Below, in pieces: positions 9,552-17,486 of a stretch of DNA of 64,000 nucleotides. Position 1 is the first letter of the stretch. The number at the start of each line of letters is the position of its first letter. The stretch covers positions 185,573 to 249,572 of the forward strand of contig CAWFPB010000005.1 of the NCBI GenBank assembly GCA_963817755.1. Reading direction: 5' to 3'. The DNA comes from Oleiagrimonas sp963817755. Lineage in GTDB: Bacteria > Pseudomonadota > Gammaproteobacteria > Xanthomonadales > Rhodanobacteraceae. The notes under the pieces were generated by a model. It was not told where the DNA came from and searched no databases. It saw nothing but the letters and a program-made list of their open reading frames with translations. The position numbers were made by a program, and so were the translations under genes.

Positions 9552-10625
9552 ATGAACATTTTCTCTACTGCATTTGCTCGACAGCTGGGCATCCGGCTGC
9601 CGATCCTGCAGGCGCCGATGGCCGGCGTGTCCTCGCCAGCGATGGCGGCCGCCGTCACGCGGGCCGGCGGCCTCGGCGCGCTGGGCGTGGGCGCGATGGA
9701 CGCGGACCAGGCCCGCTCGGCCATCCACGCCTTCCGCGCCGCCTGCGAGGGTCCGCTCCACGTGAACCTGTTCGTGCACCGGCCCGCGCGCGACGACGCC
9801 GAACGCACCCGGCGCTGGCTGCGCCGCATGGCGCCCCTGTTCGCACGCCACGGCGCCCGGCCTCCCGAACGCCTGCGCGAGATCTACACCACGTTCCTGG
9901 AGGCCCCGGACATGCTGGCCATGCTGGTGGAGGAAAAGCCCGCCGTGGTCAGCTTTCATTTCGGCCTGCCGCATCCGGCCCAGGTCCGGGCGCTGAAGGC
10001 GGCCGGCATCGTGCTGCTGGCCACCGCCACCACCCTGGACGAGGCGCGGGCCATCCGCGACGCCGGTCTCGACGCCGTCGTCGCGCAGGGCTACGAGGCG
10101 GGCGGCCATCGCGGCATGTTCGATCCGGACGCCGAGGACAGCCGACTTGGGACACTGGCGCTGACCCGGATCCTGGTGCGGCATGTCGATCTTCCGGTCC
10201 TCGCCGCCGGCGGCATCATGGACGGCGCCGGCATCGCCGCGGTGCTGGCCGCGGGCGCGTGTGCGGCCCAGCTGGGCACGGCCTTCGTCGCCACCGACGA
10301 ATCACTGGCCGATGCCGGCTACCGCGAGCGCCTGGCCGGCGACGCCGCCCATCGCACCGTGATGACCCGCGTCATCTCCGGCCGTCCCGCGCGCAGCCTG
10401 GCCAGCGACTTCACGCGCTGGGCCGCCGGGGTCGCTGACAACGATGTGCCCGACTACCCCCTCGCCTACGATGCCGGCAAGGCCCTCCACGCCGCCGCCA
10501 GGGCGACCGGCCACACCGGCTTCGGCGCCCACTGGGCCGGCCAGGGCGCGCCCCTGGCCCGCGCCATGCCAACCGCGGCGCTGATGCAGGCACTGGAACG
10601 CGAACTGGAACAGGCGCTGTCGTAG
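9552..10625 (+). CDS. nitronate monooxygenase-like FMN flavoprotein
   Basis: 357 aa from the ATG at 9552 (MNIFSTAFARQLG). TIM-barrel of the 2-nitropropane dioxygenase/nitronate monooxygenase family (PF03060): the N-terminal signature IRLPILQAPMAGVSSPAMAA, the phosphate-gripper QGYEAGGHRG with the catalytic His, and LPVLAAGGIMDGAGIAAVLA plus GAQLGTAF-like (CAAQLGTAFVATDES) for FMN phosphate binding. These enzymes oxidise nitronates such as propionate-3-nitronate using FMN and O2, a detoxification function. It stands alone, with the next gene 63 nt downstream on the same strand. Substrate specificity is not proven. Confidence 0.88.
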   Translation: MNIFSTAFARQLGIRLPILQAPMAGVSSPAMAAAVTRAGGLGALGVGAMDADQARSAIHAFRAACEGPLHVNLFVHRPARDDAERTRRWLRRMAPLFARHGARPPERLREIYTTFLEAPDMLAMLVEEKPAVVSFHFGLPHPAQVRALKAAGIVLLATATTLDEARAIRDAGLDAVVAQGYEAGGHRGMFDPDAEDSRLGTLALTRILVRHVDLPVLAAGGIMDGAGIAAVLAAGACAAQLGTAFVATDESLADAGYRERLAGDAAHRTVMTRVISGRPARSLASDFTRWAAGVADNDVPDYPLAYDAGKALHAAARATGHTGFGAHWAGQGAPLARAMPTAALMQALERELEQALS

Positions 10626-10688
10626 GGCGCCGGACGTTGCTACCTTGAACGGGTTCCATCGTGCCCACTGCCGCCACGGATGCCGACC

Positions 10689-11600
10689 ATGACCGAACCC
10701 GTCACCACCCACCAGGCCGAGGACGATGCGCGCAACGCGGACATCCTCGTCTACGTCGACGGCCGCATCGTGCCCCGGGCCGAGGCCGTGGTCAGCGTCT
10801 ACGACAGCGGGTTCCTGATGGGCGACGGGGTGTGGGAAGGACTGCGCCTGTACCACGGTCGCTGGGCCTTCCTCGGCGAGCACCTGGACCGGCTGTTCGA
10901 GGGCGCCAAGGCGCTCGACCTGGACATCGGCATGGACCGCGACGGCGTGGTGAAGGCGCTGGAAGATCTGCGCCAGGCCAACGACATGCACAGCGACGTG
11001 CACGCGCGGCTGATGGTCACGCGCGGGGTCAAGACGCATCCGTTCCAGCACCCGTCGCTGTCGCGCTCGGGGCCGACCATGGTGATCATCATGGAGCACT
11101 CGCGGCCCTCGCTGCCGCGCCCGGTGCGCCTGGCCACGGTGCCGCACATGCGCGGCCTGCCGATGACCCAGGACCCCAAGCTCAACACCCACTCCAAGCT
11201 CAACTGCATCCTGGCCTGCATCGCCGCCGAAAAGGCCGGCGCGGACGAGGCGCTGATGCTGGACGTGCACGGCTTCGTCAACACCACCAACGCCTGCAAC
11301 TTCTTCATCGTGCGCAAGGGCGAGGTGTGGACTTCGACCGGCGACTACTGCATGAACGGCATCACCCGCGGCAAGGTCATCGAGCTGTGCCGCGAACACG
11401 GCATCCCGGTGCACCTGCGCAACTACTCGCTGGTGGATACCTACGGCGCCGACGAGGCCTTCCTGACCGGCAGCTTCGGCGCGCAGACGCCGGTCGGCGA
11501 AATCGACGGACGCGTCATCGGCGACGGCGCCATGGGCCCGGTGACCGCACGCATCCGCGAGCTGTACAAGGACCGGATCGCCCGGGAGTGCGGCGCATGA
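10689..11600 (+). CDS. class IV PLP-dependent aminotransferase (branched-chain/D-amino acid type)
   Basis: 303 aa from the ATG at 10689. An ATG three codons upstream at 10680 is equally possible. Fold-type IV features: VYDSGFLMGDGVWEGLRLY near the N-terminus, the PLP-binding Lys in HSKLNCILA (residue 170), the acidic residue in DEALMLDVHGFVNTTNACNF and the phosphate loop GITRGKVIEL. The family includes IlvE, D-amino acid aminotransferase and aminodeoxychorismate lyase. The residues do not let me assign one. The stop overlaps the ATG of the next gene, so this enzyme and the sulfotransferase-like protein are probably made together. Confidence 0.85.
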   Translation: MTEPVTTHQAEDDARNADILVYVDGRIVPRAEAVVSVYDSGFLMGDGVWEGLRLYHGRWAFLGEHLDRLFEGAKALDLDIGMDRDGVVKALEDLRQANDMHSDVHARLMVTRGVKTHPFQHPSLSRSGPTMVIIMEHSRPSLPRPVRLATVPHMRGLPMTQDPKLNTHSKLNCILACIAAEKAGADEALMLDVHGFVNTTNACNFFIVRKGEVWTSTGDYCMNGITRGKVIELCREHGIPVHLRNYSLVDTYGADEAFLTGSFGAQTPVGEIDGRVIGDGAMGPVTARIRELYKDRIARECGA

Positions 11601-12313
11601 GGATCGCCATGTGGTCGGGCCCGCGCAACCTGTCCACCGCGATGATGTACAGCTTCGGCGCGCGCGGCGACTGCGCGGTGTCGGACGAGCCGTTCTACGC
11701 CGCCTACCTGGCCGCCACCGGCCTGGACCACCCGATGCGCGAGGAGGTGGTCGCGGCCGGCGAGACCGACCCGGCCAAGGTCGCCGCCGCCTGCGCCGGC
11801 CCGATCCCGGGCGACCGGCCGATCTGGTACCAGAAGCACATGACGCTGCACATGCTCGACGGCTTCCCGCGCGACTTCATGCGCGCATGCACGAACGTGT
11901 TCCTGATCCGCCACCCGGCGCGGGTGGTCGCCAGCTACGCGCGCAAGCGCGAGGCCCCGACCCTTCACGACATCGGCTTCATGCAGCAGGCGCGGCTGTT
12001 CGACGAAGTGGCCGACCGGCTCGGCCACGCCCCGCCGGTGATCGACAGCGCGGACATCCGCGCCGACCCACGCGCGAAGCTCGGCGCGCTGTGCGAGGCC
12101 ATCGGCATCGGGTTCACGGAGGACATGCTGCACTGGCCCGCCGGCGGCCATCCCGACGACGGCGTCTGGGCCCCGCACTGGTACGGCGCGGTGCACCGCT
12201 CGACCGGCTTCGCCGAGGCCGAAGGCCCGTTGCCGTCCCTGCACGGCGAAGCTGCCCGCGTGGCCGAGGCCGCCCTGCCGCACTACGAAACCCTGCGCGT
12301 GCATGCTTTGTGA
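11597..12313 (+). CDS. sulfotransferase-like protein
   Basis: 238 aa, start within the ATGA overlap with the aminotransferase gene. The N-terminus MRIAMWSGPRNLSTAMMYSF is a P-loop-like 5'-phosphosulfate-binding motif of sulfotransferases, and FLIRHPARVVASYARK corresponds to the 3'-phosphate-binding motif (R-x-P-x-x-x-x-x-S). It is short for a sulfotransferase and no acceptor can be predicted. The close pairing with a class IV aminotransferase suggests action on an amino-acid- or keto-acid-derived molecule. That is an inference from position only. PAPS could be supplied by the cysD/cysNC genes elsewhere in this window. Confidence 0.72.
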   Translation: MRIAMWSGPRNLSTAMMYSFGARGDCAVSDEPFYAAYLAATGLDHPMREEVVAAGETDPAKVAAACAGPIPGDRPIWYQKHMTLHMLDGFPRDFMRACTNVFLIRHPARVVASYARKREAPTLHDIGFMQQARLFDEVADRLGHAPPVIDSADIRADPRAKLGALCEAIGIGFTEDMLHWPAGGHPDDGVWAPHWYGAVHRSTGFAEAEGPLPSLHGEAARVAEAALPHYETLRVHAL

Positions 12314-12549
12314 GTCGCGAACGTGCCATGTCACGATGATGCTGGATGATGCGCACGCCGCCGCCGGATTCGCGCTGCAACCAGCCTGCCGCTCCGCGTC
12401 CCGCCCATGACATGCGGTGCCGCGTGGTCACGCCTTCTTCACCGGAAAAGGCGCACACTGGGCATCTTGCACGACAGCCCTGCACGCGATCGGCCACCGG
12501 CCGACGTGATGCGGGGGACGTTCGAACCCTGCGAAGGAGGATCGCATCG

Positions 12550-13173
12550 ATGAAACGCGTTCGCTTGATACTGGCCGCCACCGCCATCCTGGGCCTTCTG
12601 GCCGTGGGCGTGCCCGCGCTGGCCGCGCTGGCGCCCGGCGCCAAGGCACCGGACTTCACCGCCCCGGCCAGCCTGGCCGGCAAGAACTTCACCTTCTCGC
12701 TGAAGCACGCGCTGAGCAAGGGCCCGGTGGTGGTGTACTTCTATCCGGCGGCCTACACCGGCGGCTGCGACCTGGAAGCGCATACCTTCGCCACCGACAA
12801 GGACAAGTTCGTGGCCGCGGGCGCCACCATCATCGGCGTGTCGGCCGACAGCCTGAAGCGGCTGGACATGTTCTCGGCCGATCCCAAGTACTGCGCCGGC
12901 AAGTTCCCGGTGGCCTCCGATCCCCACGGCAAGATCGCCGCGACCTACGGCCTGAAGCTGATCCCGCCCCAGGCCGGCGTGAAGGACGTGCGCGGCGTGA
13001 CGGTGACCCACGGCTTCATCCCGCGCACCACCTTCGTGATCGACGCCGACGGCAAGATCGTGGCCTCGTTCTCGTCCGCCGCCGACCACCTGACGCCGGA
13101 CCAGCACGTGAAACGGGCCCTGGCCATCGTGCGCCGCCTGCACGCCGCCGGTCCGAACGCGGGCGCCAGGTAG
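12550..13173 (+). CDS. exported peroxiredoxin (AhpC/TSA, PrxQ-like)
   Basis: 207 aa, with a strong AAGGAGG 9 nt before the ATG. The N-terminus has a charged start, a hydrophobic core (LILAATAILGLLAVG) and an ALA-A cleavage site, so it is probably periplasmic. The peroxiredoxin core is VVVYFYPAAYTGGCDLEAHT with the peroxidatic Cys at about residue 73, the PrxQ/BCP pattern. A possible resolving Cys is in KYCAGKF. GFIPRTTFVIDADGKI is the C-terminal strand. It would reduce peroxides in the envelope using a thioredoxin-like partner. The 5' leader (12314-12549) contains a 6-bp hairpin at 12490-12504 (TCGGCC-ACC-GGCCGA). Confidence 0.88.
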   Translation: MKRVRLILAATAILGLLAVGVPALAALAPGAKAPDFTAPASLAGKNFTFSLKHALSKGPVVVYFYPAAYTGGCDLEAHTFATDKDKFVAAGATIIGVSADSLKRLDMFSADPKYCAGKFPVASDPHGKIAATYGLKLIPPQAGVKDVRGVTVTHGFIPRTTFVIDADGKIVASFSSAADHLTPDQHVKRALAIVRRLHAAGPNAGAR

Positions 13174-13329
13174 GATCTTCCGGTCGCGTCCGTTCGGCTC
13201 CGCAGGCCATGAACGGACGCGACGACCCGTCGCAACGCCAGCGTCACCGCACCACCCTTCCAGCGCCCGAAAAAAGCCACATCCATGCGGCACGGTGGGC
13301 CTTCGCTGCCCATCCCGAGGAAGGAACCC

Positions 13330-14517
13330 ATGACGCGTCGGCCCGGCCTGGACCTGCTGCGCGCGATCGCGATCGTGTGGGTGATGGTGTTCCACGGCTA
13401 CCTGGCCGGCTGGATGGGCGGCGGGGTGCTGCGCTGGAGCGGATGGATGGGCGTGGACCTGTTCTTCGCCCTGTCCGGCTTCCTGATCGGCACGCAGGTG
13501 TTCACGCCGCTGGCGCACGGCCGCCGCGTGGACTTCGTCGACTTCTACCTGCGTCGCGGCTTCCGCACCCTGCCGGCGTACCTGGTGGTACTGGCCCTGT
13601 ACCTGGCCTGGCCCTCGCTGCGCGAGGTGCCGGGCATGATGCCCGCCTGGCAGTTCCTCACCTACACGCTGAACCTGTTCATCGACCCCTCGCGCGTGGC
13701 CTTCTCGCACGCCTGGTCGCTGTGCGTGGAAGAGCAGTTCTACCTGCTGTTCCCAGCCCTGGCGGTGCTGCTGACGACCCGCGGTTCGTGGCGGCGCGGC
13801 CTGATCGTGCTCGGCGCCCTGGTCCTGGGCGGCATGGCTCTGCGTGCCGGCCTGTGGTGGCACATCATCGGACCCGAGCAGCAGCGTGGCGTCAACGTCA
13901 ACGGCGACTACCTGCGTTTCCTGTACTACCCCACCTACGCGCGCCTGGACGATCTCCTGGCCGGTATCGCCCTGGCCGCCCTGCGCAGCCGGGGCACGCG
14001 CGCCTGGAACTGGATCGAACGGCACGCGAACACCGTGGCCGTGCTGGGCGTGGCGCTGACCATCGCCTGCATGCTCGGTTTCGCCGGCCGCCGCGAGGGT
14101 TTCGCCGCCAATGTCTTCGGCTATCCGGTCCTGGCGCTGGCCATGGCGGCCCTGGTCGCGGCGGCGGCCGCCCCCCGCGGAATCCTGTCGCGCCTGCAGG
14201 TCCCCGGCGCGGCGTGGATCGCCCGGATTTCCTACAGCCTGTACCTGACCCACGTGATGGTCTACGGTCTGGGGCACGGACGGTTTGCGCAGGCGTTCGA
14301 CGGCCACGGCGCGTGGACGGCCGCGTGGTATGCACTGGCCGTGCTGGGCGTCGGTGCCGCCCTGCACTACACGGTGGAACGCCCGTTCCTGCGCGGGCGC
14401 GAACCGGTCCGGCGGCGGTGGGCCGATCGGCGGCGGCGCATGTCCCTCGGGGATCCCGGATGCACCTGGGTCGCCGGCGACCATCGACCCACGACCCTGT
14501 ACATCCGGGAGCACTGA
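13330..14517 (+). CDS. acyltransferase-3 family membrane protein (OafA/YrhL type)
   Basis: 395 aa from the ATG at 13330, preceded by GAGGAAGGA. An in-frame ATG at 13285 lacks this signal. About ten membrane helices. Family features (PF01757): RPGLDLLRAIAIVWVMVFHG with the conserved LDxLR and catalytic His, FFALSGFLIG (the S/L-S-G-F motif), and SHAWSLCVEEQFYLLFP, the W-S-L-x-x-E-x-x-Y signature. Such proteins acetylate or acylate sugars of O-antigen, peptidoglycan or exported glycans. It ends 2 nt before the beta-lactamase ATG, suggesting the two are co-transcribed. The acceptor is unknown. Confidence 0.9.
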   Translation: MTRRPGLDLLRAIAIVWVMVFHGYLAGWMGGGVLRWSGWMGVDLFFALSGFLIGTQVFTPLAHGRRVDFVDFYLRRGFRTLPAYLVVLALYLAWPSLREVPGMMPAWQFLTYTLNLFIDPSRVAFSHAWSLCVEEQFYLLFPALAVLLTTRGSWRRGLIVLGALVLGGMALRAGLWWHIIGPEQQRGVNVNGDYLRFLYYPTYARLDDLLAGIALAALRSRGTRAWNWIERHANTVAVLGVALTIACMLGFAGRREGFAANVFGYPVLALAMAALVAAAAAPRGILSRLQVPGAAWIARISYSLYLTHVMVYGLGHGRFAQAFDGHGAWTAAWYALAVLGVGAALHYTVERPFLRGREPVRRRWADRRRRMSLGDPGCTWVAGDHRPTTLYIREH

Positions 14518-14519
14518 CC

Positions 14520-15710
14520 ATGTCGATTCGTACACGAGCCCTGGTGGCGACTGCGCTCATCGTGTTTTCCGGGGTCGCCTCCGCCGCAACCGCATCCGCA
14601 TCCGCGCCTGTCGCGTCCCGTGCCGTCGTCCAGCGCACCGTCGACCGCGTGGTGCACCCGCTGATGGCCAAGCACGGCATCCCGGGCATGGCGGTGGGCG
14701 TGATCGTGGACGGCAAGCCGTACGTGTTCGACTATGGCGTGGCCTCGCTCGAAACCCGCCACCCCGTTACGCACGGGACACTGTTCGAGGTCGGTTCGGT
14801 CAGCAAGACGTTCACGGCGACGCTGGCGTCCTGGGCACAGGTGCGCGGGCAACTGTCATTTTCCGATCCCGTCGCGCGCTTCCTGCCGTCGCTGCGCGGC
14901 ACGGCGTTCGGCCGCGTGCCGCTGCTGGACCTGGCCACGCATACGCCGGGCGGGCTGCCGCTGCAGGTACCGGATTCCATCCATGACCGCGCCCAGCTGA
15001 TGGCGTATTTCAGGGCATGGCGCCCGGCCTGGCCGCCGGGCACGCATCGCACCTACAGCAACATCGGCATCGGCACGCTGGGGCTGATCGCCGCCAGGGC
15101 CATGGGCGGGGACTTCGTCACGCTGATGCAACGGCGCCTGTTTCCCGCGCTGGGCCTGCGCGACACCTTCCTGCGCGTGCCGGTCTCGCGCATGGACGAT
15201 TATGCGCAGGGCTACACCGGCCAGGGCACACCGATCCGCATGGCCCCCGGCGTGCTGGACGCCGAGGCCTACGGCGTCAGGACCACGGCCGCGGACCTGC
15301 TGCGCTTTGTGCAGGCCAACCTGGGCATGATCGCCCTGGATCCCGGGCTGCAACGCGCCATCGCCGACACGCACACCGGCTATTACGTGGCCGGTCCGAT
15401 GACCCAGGACCTGATATGGGAGCAATATCCCTGGCCCGTCACGCTGAAGCGGCTGCAGCAAGGCAATGCGCCGGCCATGCTCTTCGACCCCTCGCCAGTT
15501 ACCGCGCTGCGCCCGCCGCGCAAGCCGCGCCCGGACCGGTGGATCAACAAGACCGGATCGACCAACGGCTTTGCGGCCTACGTGGCCTTCATCCCGCAGC
15601 AACGCATGGGCATCGTGCTGCTGGCCAACCGCAGCCTGCCCAACGCGGCGCGGATCGACGCCGCGTACGCGATCCTCTCCGCCCTCACGGGTCCCCATGC
15701 ATCGCCATGA
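14520..15710 (+). CDS. class C beta-lactamase (AmpC type)
   Basis: 396 aa with a signal peptide (ALVATALIVFSGVASA). The three active-site motifs of class C enzymes are in order: SVSK (Ser93-Lys96), YSN (Tyr179-Asn181) and KTG (Lys344). Flanking stretches also fit AmpC rather than generic esterases: THTPGGLPLQVPDS, YGVRTTAADLLRFVQANL and KTGSTNGFAAYVAFIPQQRM. It should hydrolyse cephalosporins and penicillins in the periplasm. YAN is more common than YSN in the second motif. No ampR regulator is adjacent; the gene follows the acyltransferase by 2 nt and may be read from the same promoter. Residual doubt concerns whether it is a true lactamase or a related peptidase/esterase. Confidence 0.88.
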   Translation: MSIRTRALVATALIVFSGVASAATASASAPVASRAVVQRTVDRVVHPLMAKHGIPGMAVGVIVDGKPYVFDYGVASLETRHPVTHGTLFEVGSVSKTFTATLASWAQVRGQLSFSDPVARFLPSLRGTAFGRVPLLDLATHTPGGLPLQVPDSIHDRAQLMAYFRAWRPAWPPGTHRTYSNIGIGTLGLIAARAMGGDFVTLMQRRLFPALGLRDTFLRVPVSRMDDYAQGYTGQGTPIRMAPGVLDAEAYGVRTTAADLLRFVQANLGMIALDPGLQRAIADTHTGYYVAGPMTQDLIWEQYPWPVTLKRLQQGNAPAMLFDPSPVTALRPPRKPRPDRWINKTGSTNGFAAYVAFIPQQRMGIVLLANRSLPNAARIDAAYAILSALTGPHASP

Positions 15711-15731
15711 GGGCGAAACCCGCCCCCGGTG

Positions 15732-17084
15732 TCAGTGCAGCTTCACCTGCGGCCGCGAGCGGCGCGAAAGACCGCGGCCGATCCAGCGGAAGGCGCGGCG
15801 GCGGCCGCCGCTCAGGGCCAGCAGGTGCAGCTTGTACAGCGAGCTGTACATCAGCCGGGCGATCAGACCCTGGACGCGGAAATTGCTGCCGATCAGCGAG
15901 CCCATCAGGCTGCCGACCGTGCTGTAGCGCCCCAGCGTCACCAGCGAGCCGAAGTCGCGGTACACGTAGGGTCTGAGCGGCTTGCCGGCGATACGGTTCG
16001 GGATCTGCACGAGCAGGTGCGAGGCCTGCTGATGCGCCGCCTGCGCACGCGGCGGGACCGGCGTGTCGTGGCCTTCGCGCGGGCACTGCGCGCAGTCGCC
16101 GATGGCGAACACGTTCGGATCGCGCGTGGCCTGCAGGGTCGGTGTGACCACCAGCTGGTGGATGCGGTTGGTCTCCAGCCCGCCCAGTTCGCGCAGTCCC
16201 TCGGGCGCCTTCACGCCCGCGGCCCACACGACAAGCTCGGCCGGGAGAAACTCGCCGCCGGCCAGTACCACCCCGTCCCGGCGCACTTCCTCCACGCGCG
16301 AGCCGGTGCGCACCTCGATGCCCAGACGCCGCATCAGGCCGCTGGCCGAGGCCGCGATGTCCTCGGGCAGCGCCGGAAGGATGCGCGGCGAGGCCTCGAG
16401 CAGGATGATGCGGATGTCGGTGAGCGGATCGATGCGGTCCATGCCGAAGGCCACCAGTTCCTGCGCGGTGCGATGCAGTTCGGCGGCCAGTTCGGTGCCG
16501 GTCGCCCCGGCGCCGATGATGGCGACATGCAGTTGCCCCGGCCGGATCGACTCCGGCTGCGCCTGCGCGCGCAGGCAGGCATTGATCAGGCGGCGGTTGA
16601 ACCGCTTGGCCTGGTCGGCCGTTTCCAGCGGGATGGCATGCTCGGCCGCCCCCGGCGTGCCGAAGTCGTTGGTCACGCTGCCCACGGCCACCACCAGGGT
16701 GTCGTAGCCGATGCGGGTCCCGGGCGTGATCCGCTTGCCTTCCTCGTCCCGCGTCTCGCCCACGAGCACTTCCCTGGCCTCGCGGTCCAGCCCGACCATG
16801 GCGCCGTACACGTAGCGGAAATGATGCCAGTAGGCCTGCGCCAGGTAGTCCAGCTCATGGTCGCCCGGATCCATGCTGCCCGCCGCGACCGCGTGCAGCA
16901 GCGGCTTCCACAGGTGGGTCCGGCTGCGGTCGACCAGGGTCACGCGTCCCTGTCCGCTGCGCTCGAAGCGCTCGCCGAGCTGGGTCGCCAGCTCCAGGCC
17001 GGCCGCGCCGCCGCCGACGATGACCACGTGATGCCGCGCATCGTCGGCGTCTCGTACAGGTCCGGATCTTGCTGGTTTGTTCAT
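15732..17084 (-). CDS. ndh: type II NADH dehydrogenase (NDH-2)
   Basis: 450 aa from the ATG at 17084, with GGGA 6 nt upstream. An ATG two codons earlier (17090) is possible. Two Rossmann motifs: VVIVGGGAAGLELA near residue 21 for FAD, and VAIIGAGATGTELAAEL near residue 187 for NAD(P)H. Also present are TLVVAVGSVTNDFG, the FAD-binding NVFAIGDCAQCP, and a C-terminal hydrophobic/amphipathic part (LYKLHLLALSGGRRRAFRWI) that anchors NDH-2 to the membrane. It oxidises NADH and reduces ubiquinone without pumping protons. Convergent with the beta-lactamase gene, divergent from the c-di-GMP protein. Confidence 0.93.
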   Translation of the reverse strand: MNKPARSGPVRDADDARHHVVIVGGGAAGLELATQLGERFERSGQGRVTLVDRSRTHLWKPLLHAVAAGSMDPGDHELDYLAQAYWHHFRYVYGAMVGLDREAREVLVGETRDEEGKRITPGTRIGYDTLVVAVGSVTNDFGTPGAAEHAIPLETADQAKRFNRRLINACLRAQAQPESIRPGQLHVAIIGAGATGTELAAELHRTAQELVAFGMDRIDPLTDIRIILLEASPRILPALPEDIAASASGLMRRLGIEVRTGSRVEEVRRDGVVLAGGEFLPAELVVWAAGVKAPEGLRELGGLETNRIHQLVVTPTLQATRDPNVFAIGDCAQCPREGHDTPVPPRAQAAHQQASHLLVQIPNRIAGKPLRPYVYRDFGSLVTLGRYSTVGSLMGSLIGSNFRVQGLIARLMYSSLYKLHLLALSGGRRRAFRWIGRGLSRRSRPQVKLH

Positions 17085-17486
17085 GGGCATTCCCGATTCC
17101 GGTCGAGGAACAGGCTTCCAACGCGGTCGCCACCCGGCGATGTCGTGCGTGCCCGGCGCGACCAGGAACACGATTCCCCTGGCAACAGGGTGACAAGAGG
17201 ACCGGGGCACGGACCACTCGCCATTCGACCGATGCATGGACGCCCCGGCCACGTTCCCTTCCAATCCATCATAGGCGACCCGGGCCGGACCCCGGCGGCC
17301 TGCGGCCATACGCCGTAGCCACCGGCATCACCGCCTTGGGTCCTGCAGTCGGCCGGGCGCGTGGCCCTGTACCTCCACCTGCCGACCCGGACCCGAGACA
17401 CGACCTTCGGCTCATGCTAGCTTGGCACCAGGAAAGGGGCAGCCGCGCACCATCAGCTGCTCACCGCATATGCAGGGAGAGCGCCT
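17085..17486 (+). other. 402-nt divergent intergenic region
   Basis: Lies between ndh (minus) and the c-di-GMP signalling gene (plus) and must hold the promoters of both. I see TATGAT on the minus strand at 17268-17273 as a possible -10 for ndh, without a good -35. AGGGAGAGC lies just before the plus-strand ATG as its ribosome-binding site. No other gene or repeat array is visible. Confidence 0.4.

Noticed and set aside
10661..11596. Upstream extension of the sulfotransferase-like frame to 550 aa
   Set aside because: It lies over the aminotransferase gene in a different frame and has Arg/Pro/Gly-rich shadow composition. The ATGA overlap gives a natural start.
13209..14519. Extension of the beta-lactamase frame upstream to 13209
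   Set aside because: It overlaps the acyltransferase gene in another frame. The ATG at 14520 starts a clear signal peptide.
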